This document shows positions 45,736 through 55,826 of a stretch of DNA of 64,000 bases, piece by piece. The position numbers and the translations under genes were made by a program. A model generated the notes under the pieces. That model was given only the letters and a program-made list of their open reading frames with translations, did no database searches and was not told the origin of the DNA. Every line of letters begins with the position of its first letter. Positions within the stretch are counted from its first letter, which is position 1. Source of the DNA: Pandoraea commovens (GTDB taxonomy: Bacteria; Pseudomonadota; Gammaproteobacteria; Burkholderiales; Burkholderiaceae); the NCBI RefSeq assembly GCF_902459615.1, contig NZ_CABPSA010000004.1, forward strand, positions 310,001 to 374,000, written 5' to 3'.

Positions 45736-48444
45736 TTAAGCCGCTGCAAGCAATTGACGCAGCACGAACGGCAGGATGCCGCCGTGCTTGTAGTAATCCA
45801 CTTCGATCGGCGTGTCGATACGCAGCAGGACTTGCACCTTTTGCGTTTCGCCGTTCTTGCGATGGATCACCAGCGTGACGTCTTGCTGCGGCTTGATGTC
45901 GGCCGTCAGACCTTCGATGTCGTACGTTTCTTCGCCCGTGATGCCGAGCGATTCCACGCTGTCCGAACCCTTGAATTGCAGGGGCAGAACGCCCATGCCG
46001 ACCAGGTTGGAGCGGTGGATACGTTCGAACGAACGGGTGATGACTGCCTTCACGCCCAGCAGTTGCGTGCCCTTGGCTGCCCAGTCGCGCGACGAACCCG
46101 TGCCGTACTCTTCGCCACCGAACACCACCGTCGGGGTGTTCTCGCCGACGTACTTCATTGCGGCGTCGTAGATCGAGAGCTGTTCGCCGCTCGGCTGGTG
46201 AATCGTCAGGCCGCCTTCCACACGCGAGCCATCGGCCTTTGCGGGAATCATCAGGTTCTTGATACGGACGTTGGCGAACGTGCCGCGCATCATCACTTCG
46301 TGGTTACCGCGGCGCGAGCCGTAGCTGTTGAAGTCGGCCTTGAGCACGCCGTTTTCCAGCAGCCACTTGCCAGCCGGCGACGTTTCCTTGATCGAGCCTG
46401 CCGGGCTGATGTGGTCCGTCGTCACCGAGTCACCGAACACGCCCAGTGCGCGTGCGCCCTGGATCGGCTTGATGTCGGCGTTCGGTTCCATCGAGAAGCC
46501 GTCGAAGAACGGCGGCTCGGCGATGTAGGTCGACGTCGGCCAATCGTAGACCTGACCCTTCGAGCCCTTGACCTTCGCCCACAGCGGGCTCGGTTCCTTC
46601 ACCGAGTCGTAGTTGGCCTTGAACACCTTTGCGTTCATGGCGAACTTCATCAGCTTGTGGATTTCTTCGCTGGTCGGCCAGATGTCGCCCAGGAAGACAT
46701 CGCGGCCACCCTTGCCCTTGCCGACCGGTTCGGTCATCAGGTCACGCGTGACGTTGCCAGCGATGGCGTAAGCCACGACCAGCGGGGGCGAGGCGAGGAA
46801 GTTGGCGCGGATGTTCGGGTGAATACGCGCTTCGAAGTTACGGTTGCCCGACAGCACGGCGGCCGCGACCATGTCGTTCTTCGTGATCGTCTCGTTCAGT
46901 TCGGCCGTCAGATCGCCAGCGTTACCGATACAGGTCGTGCAGCCATAAGCCGTCACGCCGAAGCCGAGCTTCTCGAGGTATCCCAGCAGACCGGCTGCGT
47001 GCAGATACTCGGTGACCACACGGCTTCCCGGGGCGAGCGACGTCTTGATGTGCGGTGCGACCTTCAGACCGGCTTCCACAGCCTTCTTCGCCAGCAGACC
47101 GGCAGCGAGCAGCACGCTCGGGTTCGACGTGTTCGTGCACGACGTAATGGCAGCAATGAGCACGTCGCCGTTGTTCACGTCGATGCCGCTGGCCGTCTTG
47201 TACGTAGCGTCGAGTTGTTCTTGCGTCAGATTGAAACCGTTCTCGGCGACCGGCTTCGTGAACAGGTCCTTGAACGTCGACTTCACGTTGCCGATTTCGA
47301 TGCGGTCTTGCGGACGCTTCGGGCCTGCCAGCGACGGTGCGACCGTGCCGAGGTCCAGCTTGAGCGTCTTGGTGTAATCGATGCTGTCCGTCTTCGGCAC
47401 GCCGAAGAGGTTCTGGGCCTTGAAGTACGATTCGAACGCGTCGATTTCGGCCTTCGTGCGACCCGTGCCCTTGAAGTAATCGATCGTCTTTTCGTCGACC
47501 GGGAAGAAGCCCATCGTCGCACCGTATTCCGGCGCCATGTTGGCGATGGTGGCGCGGTCCGGCAGTGCGAGGCTCGACGTGCCTTCGCCGAAGAATTCGA
47601 CGAATTTACCCACGACCTTCTCGCGACGCAGCATTTCCGTGATCGTCAGCACCAGGTCGGTGGCGGTCACGCCTTCGCGCAGACGGCCCGTCAGCTCCAC
47701 GCCGACGACGTCCGGCGTCAGGAAGTACACCGGCTGACCCAGCATGCCGGCTTCGGCTTCAATGCCGCCCACACCCCAGCCCACCACGCCGATACCGTTG
47801 ATCATGGTCGTGTGGCTGTCCGTGCCGACGAGCGTGTCCGGATAGAACACATCGTCCTTCTTGTGCACGCCGCGTGCCAGATATTCCAGGTTCACCTGGT
47901 GGACGATGCCATAGCCCGGTTGCACGACGCCGAACGTGTCGAACGCCTGCATCCCCCACTTCATGAACTGGTAGCGCTCGTTGTTGCGCTGGAATTCCAG
48001 CTTCATGTTCAGATCGAGCGCCTTCTTCTCGCGGAAGTGATCGATCGTGACCGAGTGGTCGACCACCAGATCCACCGGCACCAGCGGCTCGATGCGCTTC
48101 GGGTTCGTGCCCTGACGCTCGGCGACGTTACGCATGGCGGCCAGGTCGGCCAGCAGCGGCACGCCCGTGAAATCCTGCAGCACGACACGCGCGACGACGA
48201 ACGGAATTTCGTCGGTGCGCTCGGCGTTCGGTTTCCAGTTGGCCAGTTGTTTGACGTGCTCTTCGGTCACCTTCTTGCCGTCGCAGTTGCGCAGCACGGA
48301 CTCGAGCACGAGGCGGATCGACACCGGCAGGCGTTCGACATTCACACCCAGGGCCTTGCCCAGTTGGGGCAGCGAGTAGAACTTGCCTTTCTTGTTGCCG
48401 CCGAGCTTGAACTCTTTAAGCGTTTTGTGGAGGTTGTGGGCCAT
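45736..48444 (-). CDS. acnA: Aconitate hydratase A
   Basis: The 902-residue enzyme converts citrate to isocitrate in the TCA cycle. [4Fe-4S] Cys ligands are in [17 protein letters not shown] and [10 protein letters not shown]; the C-terminal swivel domain has [34 protein letters not shown] and [14 protein letters not shown] are typical of AcnA. ATG 48444 with AAGGAAAG upstream starts [16 protein letters not shown]; the ATG at 48474 is not needed. The length matches AcnA (~900). Long frames on the opposite strand here are shadows of this gene. Confidence 0.97.
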   Translation of the reverse strand: MAHNLHKTLKEFKLGGNKKGKFYSLPQLGKALGVNVERLPVSIRLVLESVLRNCDGKKVTEEHVKQLANWKPNAERTDEIPFVVARVVLQDFTGVPLLADLAAMRNVAERQGTNPKRIEPLVPVDLVVDHSVTIDHFREKKALDLNMKLEFQRNNERYQFMKWGMQAFDTFGVVQPGYGIVHQVNLEYLARGVHKKDDVFYPDTLVGTDSHTTMINGIGVVGWGVGGIEAEAGMLGQPVYFLTPDVVGVELTGRLREGVTATDLVLTITEMLRREKVVGKFVEFFGEGTSSLALPDRATIANMAPEYGATMGFFPVDEKTIDYFKGTGRTKAEIDAFESYFKAQNLFGVPKTDSIDYTKTLKLDLGTVAPSLAGPKRPQDRIEIGNVKSTFKDLFTKPVAENGFNLTQEQLDATYKTASGIDVNNGDVLIAAITSCTNTSNPSVLLAAGLLAKKAVEAGLKVAPHIKTSLAPGSRVVTEYLHAAGLLGYLEKLGFGVTAYGCTTCIGNAGDLTAELNETITKNDMVAAAVLSGNRNFEARIHPNIRANFLASPPLVVAYAIAGNVTRDLMTEPVGKGKGGRDVFLGDIWPTSEEIHKLMKFAMNAKVFKANYDSVKEPSPLWAKVKGSKGQVYDWPTSTYIAEPPFFDGFSMEPNADIKPIQGARALGVFGDSVTTDHISPAGSIKETSPAGKWLLENGVLKADFNSYGSRRGNHEVMMRGTFANVRIKNLMIPAKADGSRVEGGLTIHQPSGEQLSIYDAAMKYVGENTPTVVFGGEEYGTGSSRDWAAKGTQLLGVKAVITRSFERIHRSNLVGMGVLPLQFKGSDSVESLGITGEETYDIEGLTADIKPQQDVTLVIHRKNGETQKVQVLLRIDTPIEVDYYKHGGILPFVLRQLLAAA

Positions 48445-48675
48445 GATCTTTCCTTGAGTGATACAGAAAAACAAAGCGTGGTGAAGCTATTAGTGGGGGC
48501 CGGTATCGTGCAGGCACCTGCCTGGGTGCCCGCTACGATGCCGGTAGGTCATGCGTCCGGCGTGCCGGGTACTGCGAAGACTTCCGATGTTCCGATGAAA
48601 CCAAATGTGCAACAGTGCAACAGGAAAGCGGCTGGCGCATCACGTGAACTGCGCCGGTGTCGACCCGGCGCCTGC

Positions 48676-49164
48676 TCAGTTGGTCACCTTGATCAACTCG
48701 TTCGATTGCGTCGGTGCTGTCTTGTTCTGTTCCGACATCGCTTGCGTCATGCACTCGTCAGCCAGGCGGTTGCCGCCATCGCGGTGCGTGAAGAGCATGG
48801 CCTTGGTCGGAATCACGACCAGATCCATGCCGCTTGCTGCGTCATAGAAACGGTCCGCGCCGGTCGTCGTTTGCTGACGCGGCAGTCGGTAGTTGCGGCC
48901 TTCCCAGAACATCGTCAGGATCTGGTCGCGCTTCATGTCACCCTTGAGGTACAACTTATTGTTCTCTTTGCAGCTCCAGAGTTCCGAGCCTTCGTCCGGT
49001 TGCGCAGGGGCTGCAGCGACAGTGGCCTTCTTCTTGGCCGGGGCCTTCCTCTTCGGAGCGGCCTTCTTGGTCGTGGCCTTGCTCGCCGGCTCGGCGGCAA
49101 ATGCCGTCGGGACGAGGGCAACGGAGCACAGGGCAACCAGCGCAGTCAGACAAAGCTTCTTCAT
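48676..49164 (-). CDS. MliC/PliC-like putative lysozyme inhibitor
   Basis: The 162-residue protein starts MKKLCLTALVALCSVALVPT with a Sec signal peptide cut after AFA near residue 23. A Lys/Ala/Pro-rich linker follows (KKAAPKRKAPAKKKATVAAA), and then a small domain with ELWSCKENNKLYLKGDMKRD, SGMDLVVIPTKAMLFTH and a late Cys (LADEC), a spacing reminiscent of MliC/PliC, which bind c-type lysozyme. The resemblance is loose. GGAGAG precedes the ATG. It is transcribed away from mdh, upstream of acnA on the same strand. Confidence 0.65.
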   Translation of the reverse strand: MKKLCLTALVALCSVALVPTAFAAEPASKATTKKAAPKRKAPAKKKATVAAAPAQPDEGSELWSCKENNKLYLKGDMKRDQILTMFWEGRNYRLPRQQTTTGADRFYDAASGMDLVVIPTKAMLFTHRDGGNRLADECMTQAMSEQNKTAPTQSNELIKVTN

Positions 49165-49817
49165 GGTGAGTCTCTCCAGAGGGTAAGAACCGTCGTTTGC
49201 AAAAGCGCAGATTATCGTACGAAGTCTGCGTCGTTCGACGTCACCACACAAATTTTTTCAATTCCTTTCACGCAAGCGCAACAAGCGACGGCGGTAAGTG
49301 CCGGCGTCGCGATGGATTGTGTTGCGGTGCGGAAAGTCACGATATCGGCAATTCGCCGAGTCTGGCGGCGCTTCGGTCCAAAACCGTCCCGACAAGAGTG
49401 CGGGAAGCGCTGCGGGCGGAGTGCTTGGCGAAACGAACGCGAGGGTGGGGGCTTGACGGCGTTCAGTCCGGCGTTCAGTCCGGCGTTCAGCAAGGCGTTC
49501 ATTGCGTTCGCCGCGGGCATTACGCAGGCGCCGGAGATCCGGGGCAGTGCGCTGCTTGCGGCAATCGGACGCTGCATTCGCTTGGCCAAGAAATCGCTCG
49601 ATGATGCGTGAGGGAGTGGCGGGATCATAACGTCGTAGCAAGTTGGCGTGCTACCGGGGTACGTTACGTCGTCACTCTGGATTCGAGGAACTTACGGGTG
49701 CTGCTTTTGATGCGGGGGGAGTTGCGCCGGCACTGGGGGTAGCCGCCGGCGCAGTTTCGGCCCGTTGCGACGCTTTTGGCATCGCGCGGGGCCGGCTCCC
49801 GGGGTATTCCTGGGAAA
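49165..49817. other. 653-base region without a convincing gene
   Basis: The region is open in several frames on both strands because of high GC, but none has a ribosome site, signal or family resemblance. It contains a 12-bp tandem repeat at 49458-49505 and otherwise nothing I can name. Some of these frames may still be small genes. Confidence 0.5.
49458..49505. repeat. Four tandem 12-bp units
   Basis: GGCGTTCAGTCC occurs twice exactly (49458-49469 and 49470-49481), then GGCGTTCAGCAA and GGCGTTCATTGC continue the phase, the last two degenerate. A multiple of 3 means it would not shift a frame if it were coding. Confidence 0.8.
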
Positions 49818-50801
49818 TCAGCCCAACAGATGGGCCACGCCAGCGCGCTCTTCTTCGAGCTCCTTGAGCGTGAAGTCCATCTTTTCACGCGAGTAGGCGT
49901 CGATCTCGAGGCCTTCCACGCGCTTGTACTTGCCGTTTTCGCAGATCACCGGCACGCCGTAGATCACGTCTTCCGGGATGCCGTACGAGCCGTCCGACGG
50001 GATACCCATCGTGACCCACTTGCCGTTCGAGCCCAGCACCCAGTCATGGATGTGGTCGATGGCAGCGTTGGCAGCCGAAGCGGCCGACGACAGGCCACGG
50101 GCTTCGATGATGGCGGCGCCGCGCTTGCCGACGGTCGGCAGGAACACGTCGTTGTTCCACACGTCGTCGTTGATCGTGGCCTTCACGCTTTGGCCGTCGA
50201 TCGTGGCGAAGCGGTAGTCGGCGTACATCGTCGGCGAGTGGTTGCCCCACACGGCCAGCTTTTCGATGCTCGCGACCGGCTTGCCGGTCTTGGCGGCGAG
50301 TTGCGACAGGGCACGGTTGTGATCCAGGCGCAGCATCGCGGTGAAGTTTTCCTTCGGCAGATTCGGGGCCGACTTCATGGCGATGTAGGCGTTGGTGTTC
50401 GCCGGGTTGCCGACGACCAGCACCTTGACGTTGCGGCTGGCGACTTCGTCCAGGGCCTTGCCCTGCACCGTGAAGATAGCGCCGTTCGCTTCGAGCAGAT
50501 CCTTACGTTCCATGCCCTTCGAGCGCGGACGGGCGCCAACCAGCAGGGCGACGTCGGCATCCTTGAAGGCGACCTTCGGGTCGTCGGTCACGACCACGCC
50601 GGCCAGCAGCGGGAACGCGCAGTCTTCGAGCTCCATCACGACGCCCTTGACGGCGGCTTGAGCTTGCGGGAGGTCGAGCAGTTGCAGGATTACGGGCTGA
50701 TCCTTGCCGAGCATGTCGCCATTGGCGATACGGAAGAGCAGGGAGTAGCCGATTTGGCCAGCGGCGCCGGTGACGGCGACACGCATTGCGGGTTTTGCCA
50801 T
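49818..50801 (-). CDS. mdh: Malate dehydrogenase
   Basis: The 327-residue NAD-dependent enzyme oxidises malate to oxaloacetate. The Rossmann start is [20 protein letters not shown], the active-site loop has [15 protein letters not shown] (substrate Arg), NPANTNAY follows, and the catalytic His is in [20 protein letters not shown] lies upstream of ATG 50801. Length and sequence match the actinobacterial-type/Burkholderia mdh group. It is divergent from the gntR gene, with two palindromes in the shared gap. Confidence 0.96.
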   Translation of the reverse strand: MAKPAMRVAVTGAAGQIGYSLLFRIANGDMLGKDQPVILQLLDLPQAQAAVKGVVMELEDCAFPLLAGVVVTDDPKVAFKDADVALLVGARPRSKGMERKDLLEANGAIFTVQGKALDEVASRNVKVLVVGNPANTNAYIAMKSAPNLPKENFTAMLRLDHNRALSQLAAKTGKPVASIEKLAVWGNHSPTMYADYRFATIDGQSVKATINDDVWNNDVFLPTVGKRGAAIIEARGLSSAASAANAAIDHIHDWVLGSNGKWVTMGIPSDGSYGIPEDVIYGVPVICENGKYKRVEGLEIDAYSREKMDFTLKELEEERAGVAHLLG

Positions 50802-50987
50802 GAGAATCTCTCCAGACGTGTACAAATAATCCTGCGAAGCTCAGGATGGGCTCACCGTCCGGGTGGCAATTTTTGCCAGGCTGACAGCGCCGCGTCACAT
50901 GAAGCTTCTAAAATTCCTTGACCTACGGAAGCTTGCGGGCTGCGCGGGGAGTGCTGCCGTCGACATGTGCGAAGCACCGGACGCTCT

Positions 50988-51001
50988 TATCTTATAAGAT
51001 A
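50988..51001. promoter_or_regulatory. Palindrome 1 in the mdh-gntR gap, likely GntR operator
   Basis: TATCTTATAAGATA is a perfect 14-bp palindrome, AT-rich within GC-rich surroundings. It shares the TCTTA...TAAGA half-sites with the next palindrome. It lies ~187 bp upstream of the mdh start. Confidence 0.72.
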
Positions 51002-51074
51002 GCCGCTGCGGGCCGCAGGCCCCTGTTAGCCCGCGCCAGTGTAGGAGTCGCCAGAACGAATGTCAACTCTATCT

Positions 51075-51094
51075 TATGTCTTATATAAGACATA
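51075..51094. promoter_or_regulatory. Palindrome 2 in the mdh-gntR gap, likely GntR operator
   Basis: TATGTCTTATATAAGACATA is a perfect 20-bp palindrome ~57 bp upstream of the gntR start. GntR-type dimers favour such AT-rich palindromes. A regulator bound here could control its own gene and mdh. Confidence 0.8.
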
Positions 51095-51150
51095 GGATTA
51101 TTGCTGTTATTCGATGGACGAAGGTCTTGATTTGTGGTCAAATCCCCGCC

Positions 51151-52020
51151 ATGAATGCGAACGTTCGCGACACATCCAACACCACGCCGCCTGTCGACGC
51201 GCCGCAGCGATCGGACAGCGCGCGCGATGTCGCTCAGGTCTCCCCGGCTGCATCGGCTGCATCGGCTGCTCAGGCTGTGCAGGGTGGCGTGACCGCCGGA
51301 GCGTCGCCGACCTTCAGTCCGCTGTACCAGCAGATCAAGGGGCTCATTACCCAGAGCCTGCAAGCCGGCGAATGGAAGCCCGGCGAAATCATTCCCAGCG
51401 AAGTCGATCTGGCAGGCCGTTACAAGGTCAGTCAGGGAACGGTGCGCAAAGCCATCGACGAGCTGGCGGCCGAGAACCTGCTGGTGCGCCGTCAAGGTCG
51501 AGGCACGTTTGTCGCCACCCATCATGAAGACCGGGTGCAGTTCCGGTTTCTGCGTCTCGCGCCCGACTCGGGCGAACCCCATCACCCGCCCAGCCGCCTG
51601 ATTGAGTGCCGCCGTATGCGCGCACCGGCGGAAATCGCACGTCAGCTGGATCTGCGCGCAGGCGACGGCGTGATTCTGATCCGTCGCATGATGGATTTCT
51701 CGGACCGTCCGACGGTGCTCGATGAAATCTGGCTGCCGGGGTCGCTGTTCCGTGGGTTGACGGCGGAAAAGCTCAATGAATACAAGGGGCCGATGTACGG
51801 CCTGTTCGAAGACGAATTCGGTACGCGCATGATCCGCGCCGTGGAGAAAGTCCGCGCCGTGGCCGCAGACGACATGACGGCGGATCTGCTGAAGGTGCCG
51901 AAGGGTTTTCCTCTTCTGAGTGTGGAGCGCGTTTCCTACACTTATGGAGACAAACCGGTGGAAGTGCGCCGGGGTTGGTATGTCACCACGGAACATCATT
52001 ATCAGAACGAACTAAGTTGA
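51151..52020 (+). CDS. GntR-family regulator (HutC/UTRA type), likely TCA-cycle regulator
   Basis: The 289-residue protein has a ~50-residue Ala/Ser-rich leader, then a winged-helix DNA-binding domain (YQQIKGLITQSLQAGEWKPG, IPSEVDLAGRYKVSQGTVRK, LLVRRQGRGTFVATH) and a UTRA effector domain (ARQLDLRAGDGVILIRRMMD, LLSVERVSYTYGDKPVEVRR). Ligand unknown. The ATG at 51151 is inferred; no clear ribosome site precedes it, and the frame is open to 51076. It lies directly upstream of sdhCDAB and divergent from mdh, so control of TCA genes is likely. Confidence 0.9.
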   Translation: MNANVRDTSNTTPPVDAPQRSDSARDVAQVSPAASAASAAQAVQGGVTAGASPTFSPLYQQIKGLITQSLQAGEWKPGEIIPSEVDLAGRYKVSQGTVRKAIDELAAENLLVRRQGRGTFVATHHEDRVQFRFLRLAPDSGEPHHPPSRLIECRRMRAPAEIARQLDLRAGDGVILIRRMMDFSDRPTVLDEIWLPGSLFRGLTAEKLNEYKGPMYGLFEDEFGTRMIRAVEKVRAVAADDMTADLLKVPKGFPLLSVERVSYTYGDKPVEVRRGWYVTTEHHYQNELS

Positions 52021-52163
52021 AGACGAAGTCGAGTCTGACGTGAAATTGTTGAGAGGGTAGGGCGACTTCCCCAGGGATGCGCCGGTGTCGTGGTCGGCAA
52101 GTGCCTGAAAGTCGAGGCTTGGGGGCGGCGTGTCGTGCGCCGTTGGCAGGAATTTCCGGAGCG

Positions 52164-52194
52164 TTGGAACCGGTATGGTGCAATGCACTAGAAT
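52164..52194 (+). promoter_or_regulatory. Possible sigma70 promoter for sdhCDAB
   Basis: TTGGAA (52164-52169) and TAGAAT (52189-52194) are separated by 19 bp, slightly wider than the optimum 17. They lie ~44 bp ahead of the sdhC start. Weak evidence only. Confidence 0.3.
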
Positions 52195-52237
52195 CGGCGC
52201 TAAAATCCGGGGCTGATGTAACTACATGGGGTCTAGC

Positions 52238-52651
52238 ATGGCTGAAGTGGTAAAAAAAGAGCGGCCAGTCTACAGGAATATCGGTATCGGACAGATTGTC
52301 TCGTACCGTCTCCCGCCGGCTGGTATCGTTTCGATCCTGCACCGTATTAGCGGTGTCATCTTGTTCCTTCTGTTGCCGTTCGCGCTGTATCTGTTCGAAC
52401 AGAGCCTCACGTCGGAACTGACCTTCGAAACGCTTCGAAGCGTCGCCTCCAACTGGTTTGTCAAACTCGTCATCCTGGCGTTGTCGTGGGGCTTCCTGCA
52501 CCACTTCTGTGCTGGCGTGCGCCACCTGCGCATGGACTTCAATCACGACGCAGTGAGCAAGGAAGGCGGCAAGAATTCGGCTGTAGTCGTGCTGGCCGTG
52601 TCGCTGGTGCTGACGCTGGCCGTCGCCCTCAAGCTGTTCGGAGCGTTCTAA
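52238..52651 (+). CDS. sdhC: Succinate dehydrogenase cytochrome b556 subunit
   Basis: The 137-residue membrane subunit anchors succinate dehydrogenase and helps bind heme b and quinone. Visible: VYRNIGIGQIVSYRLPPAGI, quinone-site SILHRISGVILFLLLPF, and a His ligand region in GFLHHFCAGVRHLRMD. Three membrane helices are present. ATG 52238 has GGGGT 7 nt upstream; the in-frame ATG at 52226 is less likely. sdhD starts one base after its stop. Confidence 0.93.
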   Translation: MAEVVKKERPVYRNIGIGQIVSYRLPPAGIVSILHRISGVILFLLLPFALYLFEQSLTSELTFETLRSVASNWFVKLVILALSWGFLHHFCAGVRHLRMDFNHDAVSKEGGKNSAVVVLAVSLVLTLAVALKLFGAF

Positions 52652-52652
52652 G

Positions 52653-53018
52653 ATGGCACAGAACAATATCGGTTCCAAGCGCCTGGTCGTCGGCGCCCAC
52701 TACGGCCTGCGCGACTGGATTGCGCAGCGCATGACCGCAGTGATCATGGCCGTGTACACGGTGATCCTGCTGGTGTGGTTCTTCACCGCCAAGAACTTCT
52801 CCTACGAAGGCTGGGCCGGCATCTTCTCGCATCAATGGATGAAGTTGGCCACGTTCGTTACGCTGCTCGCGCTGTTCTATCACGCGTGGGTCGGCATTCG
52901 CGACATCTGGATGGACTACGTCAAGCCCGTCAGTGTGCGACTGGCGCTGTATGCGCTGACGATCGTCTGGCTGCTGGCTTGTGCCGGCTATGCCGCGCAG
53001 ATTTTGTGGAGAGTGTAA
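52653..53018 (+). CDS. sdhD: Succinate dehydrogenase membrane anchor subunit
   Basis: The 121-residue subunit has three membrane helices. It starts MAQNNIGSKRLVVGAHYGLR, has RDWIAQRMTAVIMAVYT, and the heme/quinone region FYHAWVGIRDIWMDYVKP with the conserved His, Asp and Tyr. The start lies right after the sdhC stop, indicating coupled translation. Length is typical. Confidence 0.93.
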   Translation: MAQNNIGSKRLVVGAHYGLRDWIAQRMTAVIMAVYTVILLVWFFTAKNFSYEGWAGIFSHQWMKLATFVTLLALFYHAWVGIRDIWMDYVKPVSVRLALYALTIVWLLACAGYAAQILWRV

Positions 53019-53021
53019 AGA

Positions 53022-54797
53022 ATGGCTGCAATTAAAAATTCGCTGCCGCGCCGCCGCTTTGACGTCGTCATCGTGGGCGCAGGTGGTTCGGGCATGCGCG
53101 CTTCGCTGCAACTGGCCAAGGCCGGTCTGTCGGTGGCGGTGCTGTCTAAGGTGTTCCCCACCCGTTCGCATACCGTGGCCGCTCAGGGCGGCATTGGCGC
53201 TTCGCTTGGCAACATGAGCGAAGACAACTGGCATTACCACTTCTACGACACCATCAAGGGCTCCGACTGGCTCGGCGACCAGGATGCGATCGAGTTCATG
53301 TGCCGTCAGGCACCGAACGCTGTCTACGAGCTGGAACACTTCGGCATGCCGTTCGACCGTAACCCGGACGGCACGATTTACCAGCGCCCGTTCGGCGGCC
53401 ACACGGCGAACTACGGCGAGAAGCCCGTCCAGCGCGCTTGCGCGGCCGCTGACCGTACCGGTCACGCCCTGCTGCACACGCTGTACCAGCAAAACGTCGC
53501 AGCCAAGACCCACTTCTTCGTGGAGTGGATGGCGCTCGACCTGATCCGCAACGAAGAGGGCGATGTCCTCGGCGTGTCGGCACTGGAACTCGAAACCGGC
53601 GAAGTCTACCTGCTCGAAGGCAAGTGCACGTTGTTCGCGACCGGCGGTGCCGGCCGTGTGTACGCCGCTTCGACCAACGCGTTCATCAACACCGGTGACG
53701 GTCTGGGCATGGCTGCGCGTGCAGGCATTCCGCTCGAAGACATGGAATTCTGGCAATTCCACCCGACCGGCGTGGCCGGCGCGGGCGTGCTGATCACCGA
53801 AGGTGTGCGCGGCGAAGGCGGTATTCTGCGTAACTCGAACGGCGAGCGTTTCATGGAGCGCTACGCCCCGACGCTGAAGGATCTGGCGCCGCGTGACTTC
53901 GTGTCGCGCTCGATGGACCAGGAAATCAAGGAAGGCCGTGGCTGCGGCCCGAACGGCGACTACGTGCTGCTCGACCTCTCGCACATCGGTGCCGAGACGA
54001 TCATGAAGCGCCTGCCGTCGATTCGCGAAATCGCACTGAAGTTCGCCAACGTCGACGCGATCAAGGAACCGATCCCCGTCGTGCCGACCATCCACTATCA
54101 GATGGGCGGTATTCCGACGAACTACAACGGTCAGGTCGTGCTGCAGAAGGACGGCTCGTCGGTGCCCGTCAACGGCTTCTACGCTGTGGGCGAGTGCTCG
54201 TGCGTGTCGGTCCACGGTGCCAACCGTCTGGGTACGAACTCGCTGCTCGACCTCGTGGTGTTCGGTCGTGCCGCCGGTAACCACATCGTCGACTTCGTCA
54301 AGAACCACGGCGACCACAAGCCGCTGCCCGCCGATGCTGGCGACAATGCACTGGCGCGCCTCGGCCGTCTGGAAGCCTCCAGCTCGGGCGAGTACGCACA
54401 GGACATCGCTAACGACATCCGCGCGACGATGCAGAAGCACGCCGGCGTGTTCCGTACCTCGGACCTGCTCAAGGAAGGCGTGGACGAGATCAAGCAAGTG
54501 GCCGAGCGCGTGTCGCACGTCCACCTGAAGGACAAGTCGAAGGTGTTCAACACGGCGCGTATGGAAGCGCTGGAAGTCGACAACCTGATCGAAGTGGCCA
54601 AGGCCACCATGATCGCAGCGGAAGCCCGTAAGGAAAGCCGCGGTGCGCACGCACACAGCGACTACCCGGAGCGCGACGACGCCAACTGGATGCGCCACTC
54701 GCTGTTCTTCAGCGAAGGCAACCGTCTGGATTACAAGCCGGTGCAGATGAAGCCGCTGACCGTCGACTCGGTTCCGCCCAAGGCGCGGACGTTCTAA
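53022..54797 (+). CDS. sdhA: Succinate dehydrogenase flavoprotein subunit
   Basis: The 591-residue catalytic subunit oxidises succinate to fumarate. The FAD motif is FDVVIVGAGGSGMRASLQLA; the covalent FAD-linking His is H50 in PTRSHTVAAQGG; the substrate/capping motif is FWQFHPTG and the C-terminal active region contains HGANRLGTNSLLDLVVFGR. The start at 53022 lies 3 bases after the sdhD stop, with GGAGAG inside the end of sdhD as ribosome site. Confidence 0.97.
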   Translation: MAAIKNSLPRRRFDVVIVGAGGSGMRASLQLAKAGLSVAVLSKVFPTRSHTVAAQGGIGASLGNMSEDNWHYHFYDTIKGSDWLGDQDAIEFMCRQAPNAVYELEHFGMPFDRNPDGTIYQRPFGGHTANYGEKPVQRACAAADRTGHALLHTLYQQNVAAKTHFFVEWMALDLIRNEEGDVLGVSALELETGEVYLLEGKCTLFATGGAGRVYAASTNAFINTGDGLGMAARAGIPLEDMEFWQFHPTGVAGAGVLITEGVRGEGGILRNSNGERFMERYAPTLKDLAPRDFVSRSMDQEIKEGRGCGPNGDYVLLDLSHIGAETIMKRLPSIREIALKFANVDAIKEPIPVVPTIHYQMGGIPTNYNGQVVLQKDGSSVPVNGFYAVGECSCVSVHGANRLGTNSLLDLVVFGRAAGNHIVDFVKNHGDHKPLPADAGDNALARLGRLEASSSGEYAQDIANDIRATMQKHAGVFRTSDLLKEGVDEIKQVAERVSHVHLKDKSKVFNTARMEALEVDNLIEVAKATMIAAEARKESRGAHAHSDYPERDDANWMRHSLFFSEGNRLDYKPVQMKPLTVDSVPPKARTF

Positions 54798-54812
54798 GGG
54801 ATTCGCAAGATC

Positions 54813-55514
54813 ATGAAACGCATTTTTGAAGTCTACCGTTACGATCCGGACAAGGATGCCGCACCGTACATGCAGACCTACGAGGTCGAACTCGACGGTC
54901 ACGAGCGCATGCTGCTCGACGCATTGGTGAAGCTCAAGAAGATCGACGAAGGCATCGCTTTCCGCCGCTCGTGCCGCGAAGGCGTGTGCGGTTCGGACGC
55001 TATGAACATCAACGGCAAGAATGGTCTGGCCTGCCTGACCAACATGAACGATCTGCCGCACAAGATCGTGCTCAAGCCGTTGCCGGGTCTGCCCGTCATT
55101 CGCGACCTGATCGTCGACATGACGCACTTCTTCAACCAGTACCACTCGATCAAGCCGTACCTGATCAATCCCGAGCCGGCACCGGAGAAGGAGCGTCTGC
55201 AGTCGCCCGAACAGCGTGATGAGCTCGATGGTCTGTACGAGTGTATTCTGTGCGCATCGTGCTCGACGTCGTGCCCGAGCTTCTGGTGGAACCCGGACAA
55301 GTTCGTCGGCCCGGCCGGCCTGCTCCAGGCTTACCGCTTCATCGCGGACAGCCGCGACACGGCGACCAGCGAGCGTCTGGACAATCTGGAAGATCCGTAC
55401 CGCCTGTTCCGCTGCCACACGATCATGAACTGCGTGGATGTGTGCCCGAAGGGTCTGAACCCGACGAAGGCCATCGGCAAGATCAAGGAGCTGATGGTGC
55501 GTCGCGCCGTCTGA
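54813..55514 (+). CDS. sdhB: Succinate dehydrogenase iron-sulfur subunit
   Basis: The 233-residue subunit carries three Fe-S clusters: [2Fe-2S] Cys in FRRSCREGVCGSDAMN plus GLAC; [4Fe-4S] Cys in CILCASCSTSCPSF; and [3Fe-4S] in RCHTIMNCVDVCPKGLNPTK. It transfers electrons from SdhA to quinone. It lies 15 bp after sdhA and belongs to the sdhCDAB operon. Confidence 0.97.
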   Translation: MKRIFEVYRYDPDKDAAPYMQTYEVELDGHERMLLDALVKLKKIDEGIAFRRSCREGVCGSDAMNINGKNGLACLTNMNDLPHKIVLKPLPGLPVIRDLIVDMTHFFNQYHSIKPYLINPEPAPEKERLQSPEQRDELDGLYECILCASCSTSCPSFWWNPDKFVGPAGLLQAYRFIADSRDTATSERLDNLEDPYRLFRCHTIMNCVDVCPKGLNPTKAIGKIKELMVRRAV

Positions 55515-55524
55515 CCCAACGATC

Positions 55525-55797
55525 ATGCCGGATACCAATCACCAGTCCGATCCGGTAAAACGTGCCCGCCTGCGCTGGCGGGCACGCCGCGGTTTGCTGG
55601 AAAACGACCTCATTCTCGAACGATTCTTCGCCAAGTACGAAGCTTCGCTGACTGACGAGGATGTGGGCGCCCTCACAAAGCTGCTCGATTTGAGCGACAA
55701 CGATTTGATGGATCTGCTGCTAGCGCGTAAAGAGCCCGAGGCGGATCTGGACGGGCCGGACGTGCAGCGCCTGCTGGCGCTTTTGCGTGCCGTGTAG
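55525..55797 (+). CDS. sdhE: SdhE/SdhAF2-like FAD assembly factor
   Basis: The 90-residue protein fits the SdhE family, which helps attach FAD to SdhA. The family RGxxE motif is visible as ARRGLLENDLIL, followed by FFAKYEASLTDEDVGALTKL. It lies 10 bp after sdhB and 29 bp before gltA. The start codon has no strong ribosome site, consistent with coupling to sdhB. Confidence 0.93.
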   Translation: MPDTNHQSDPVKRARLRWRARRGLLENDLILERFFAKYEASLTDEDVGALTKLLDLSDNDLMDLLLARKEPEADLDGPDVQRLLALLRAV

Positions 55798-55826
55798 GGG
55801 TTTTGGAATTTTTTTGAGGAAGCGAT

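Noticed and set aside
45688-49611. A 1307-codon open frame on the plus strand
   Set aside because: It is the antisense of acnA, whose protein has full aconitase motifs; the frame is open only because of high GC at codon third positions.
52629-55538. A 969-codon open frame on the minus strand
   Set aside because: It runs antisense across sdhD, sdhA and sdhB, which have clear cofactor motifs; no ribosome site or recognisable product.
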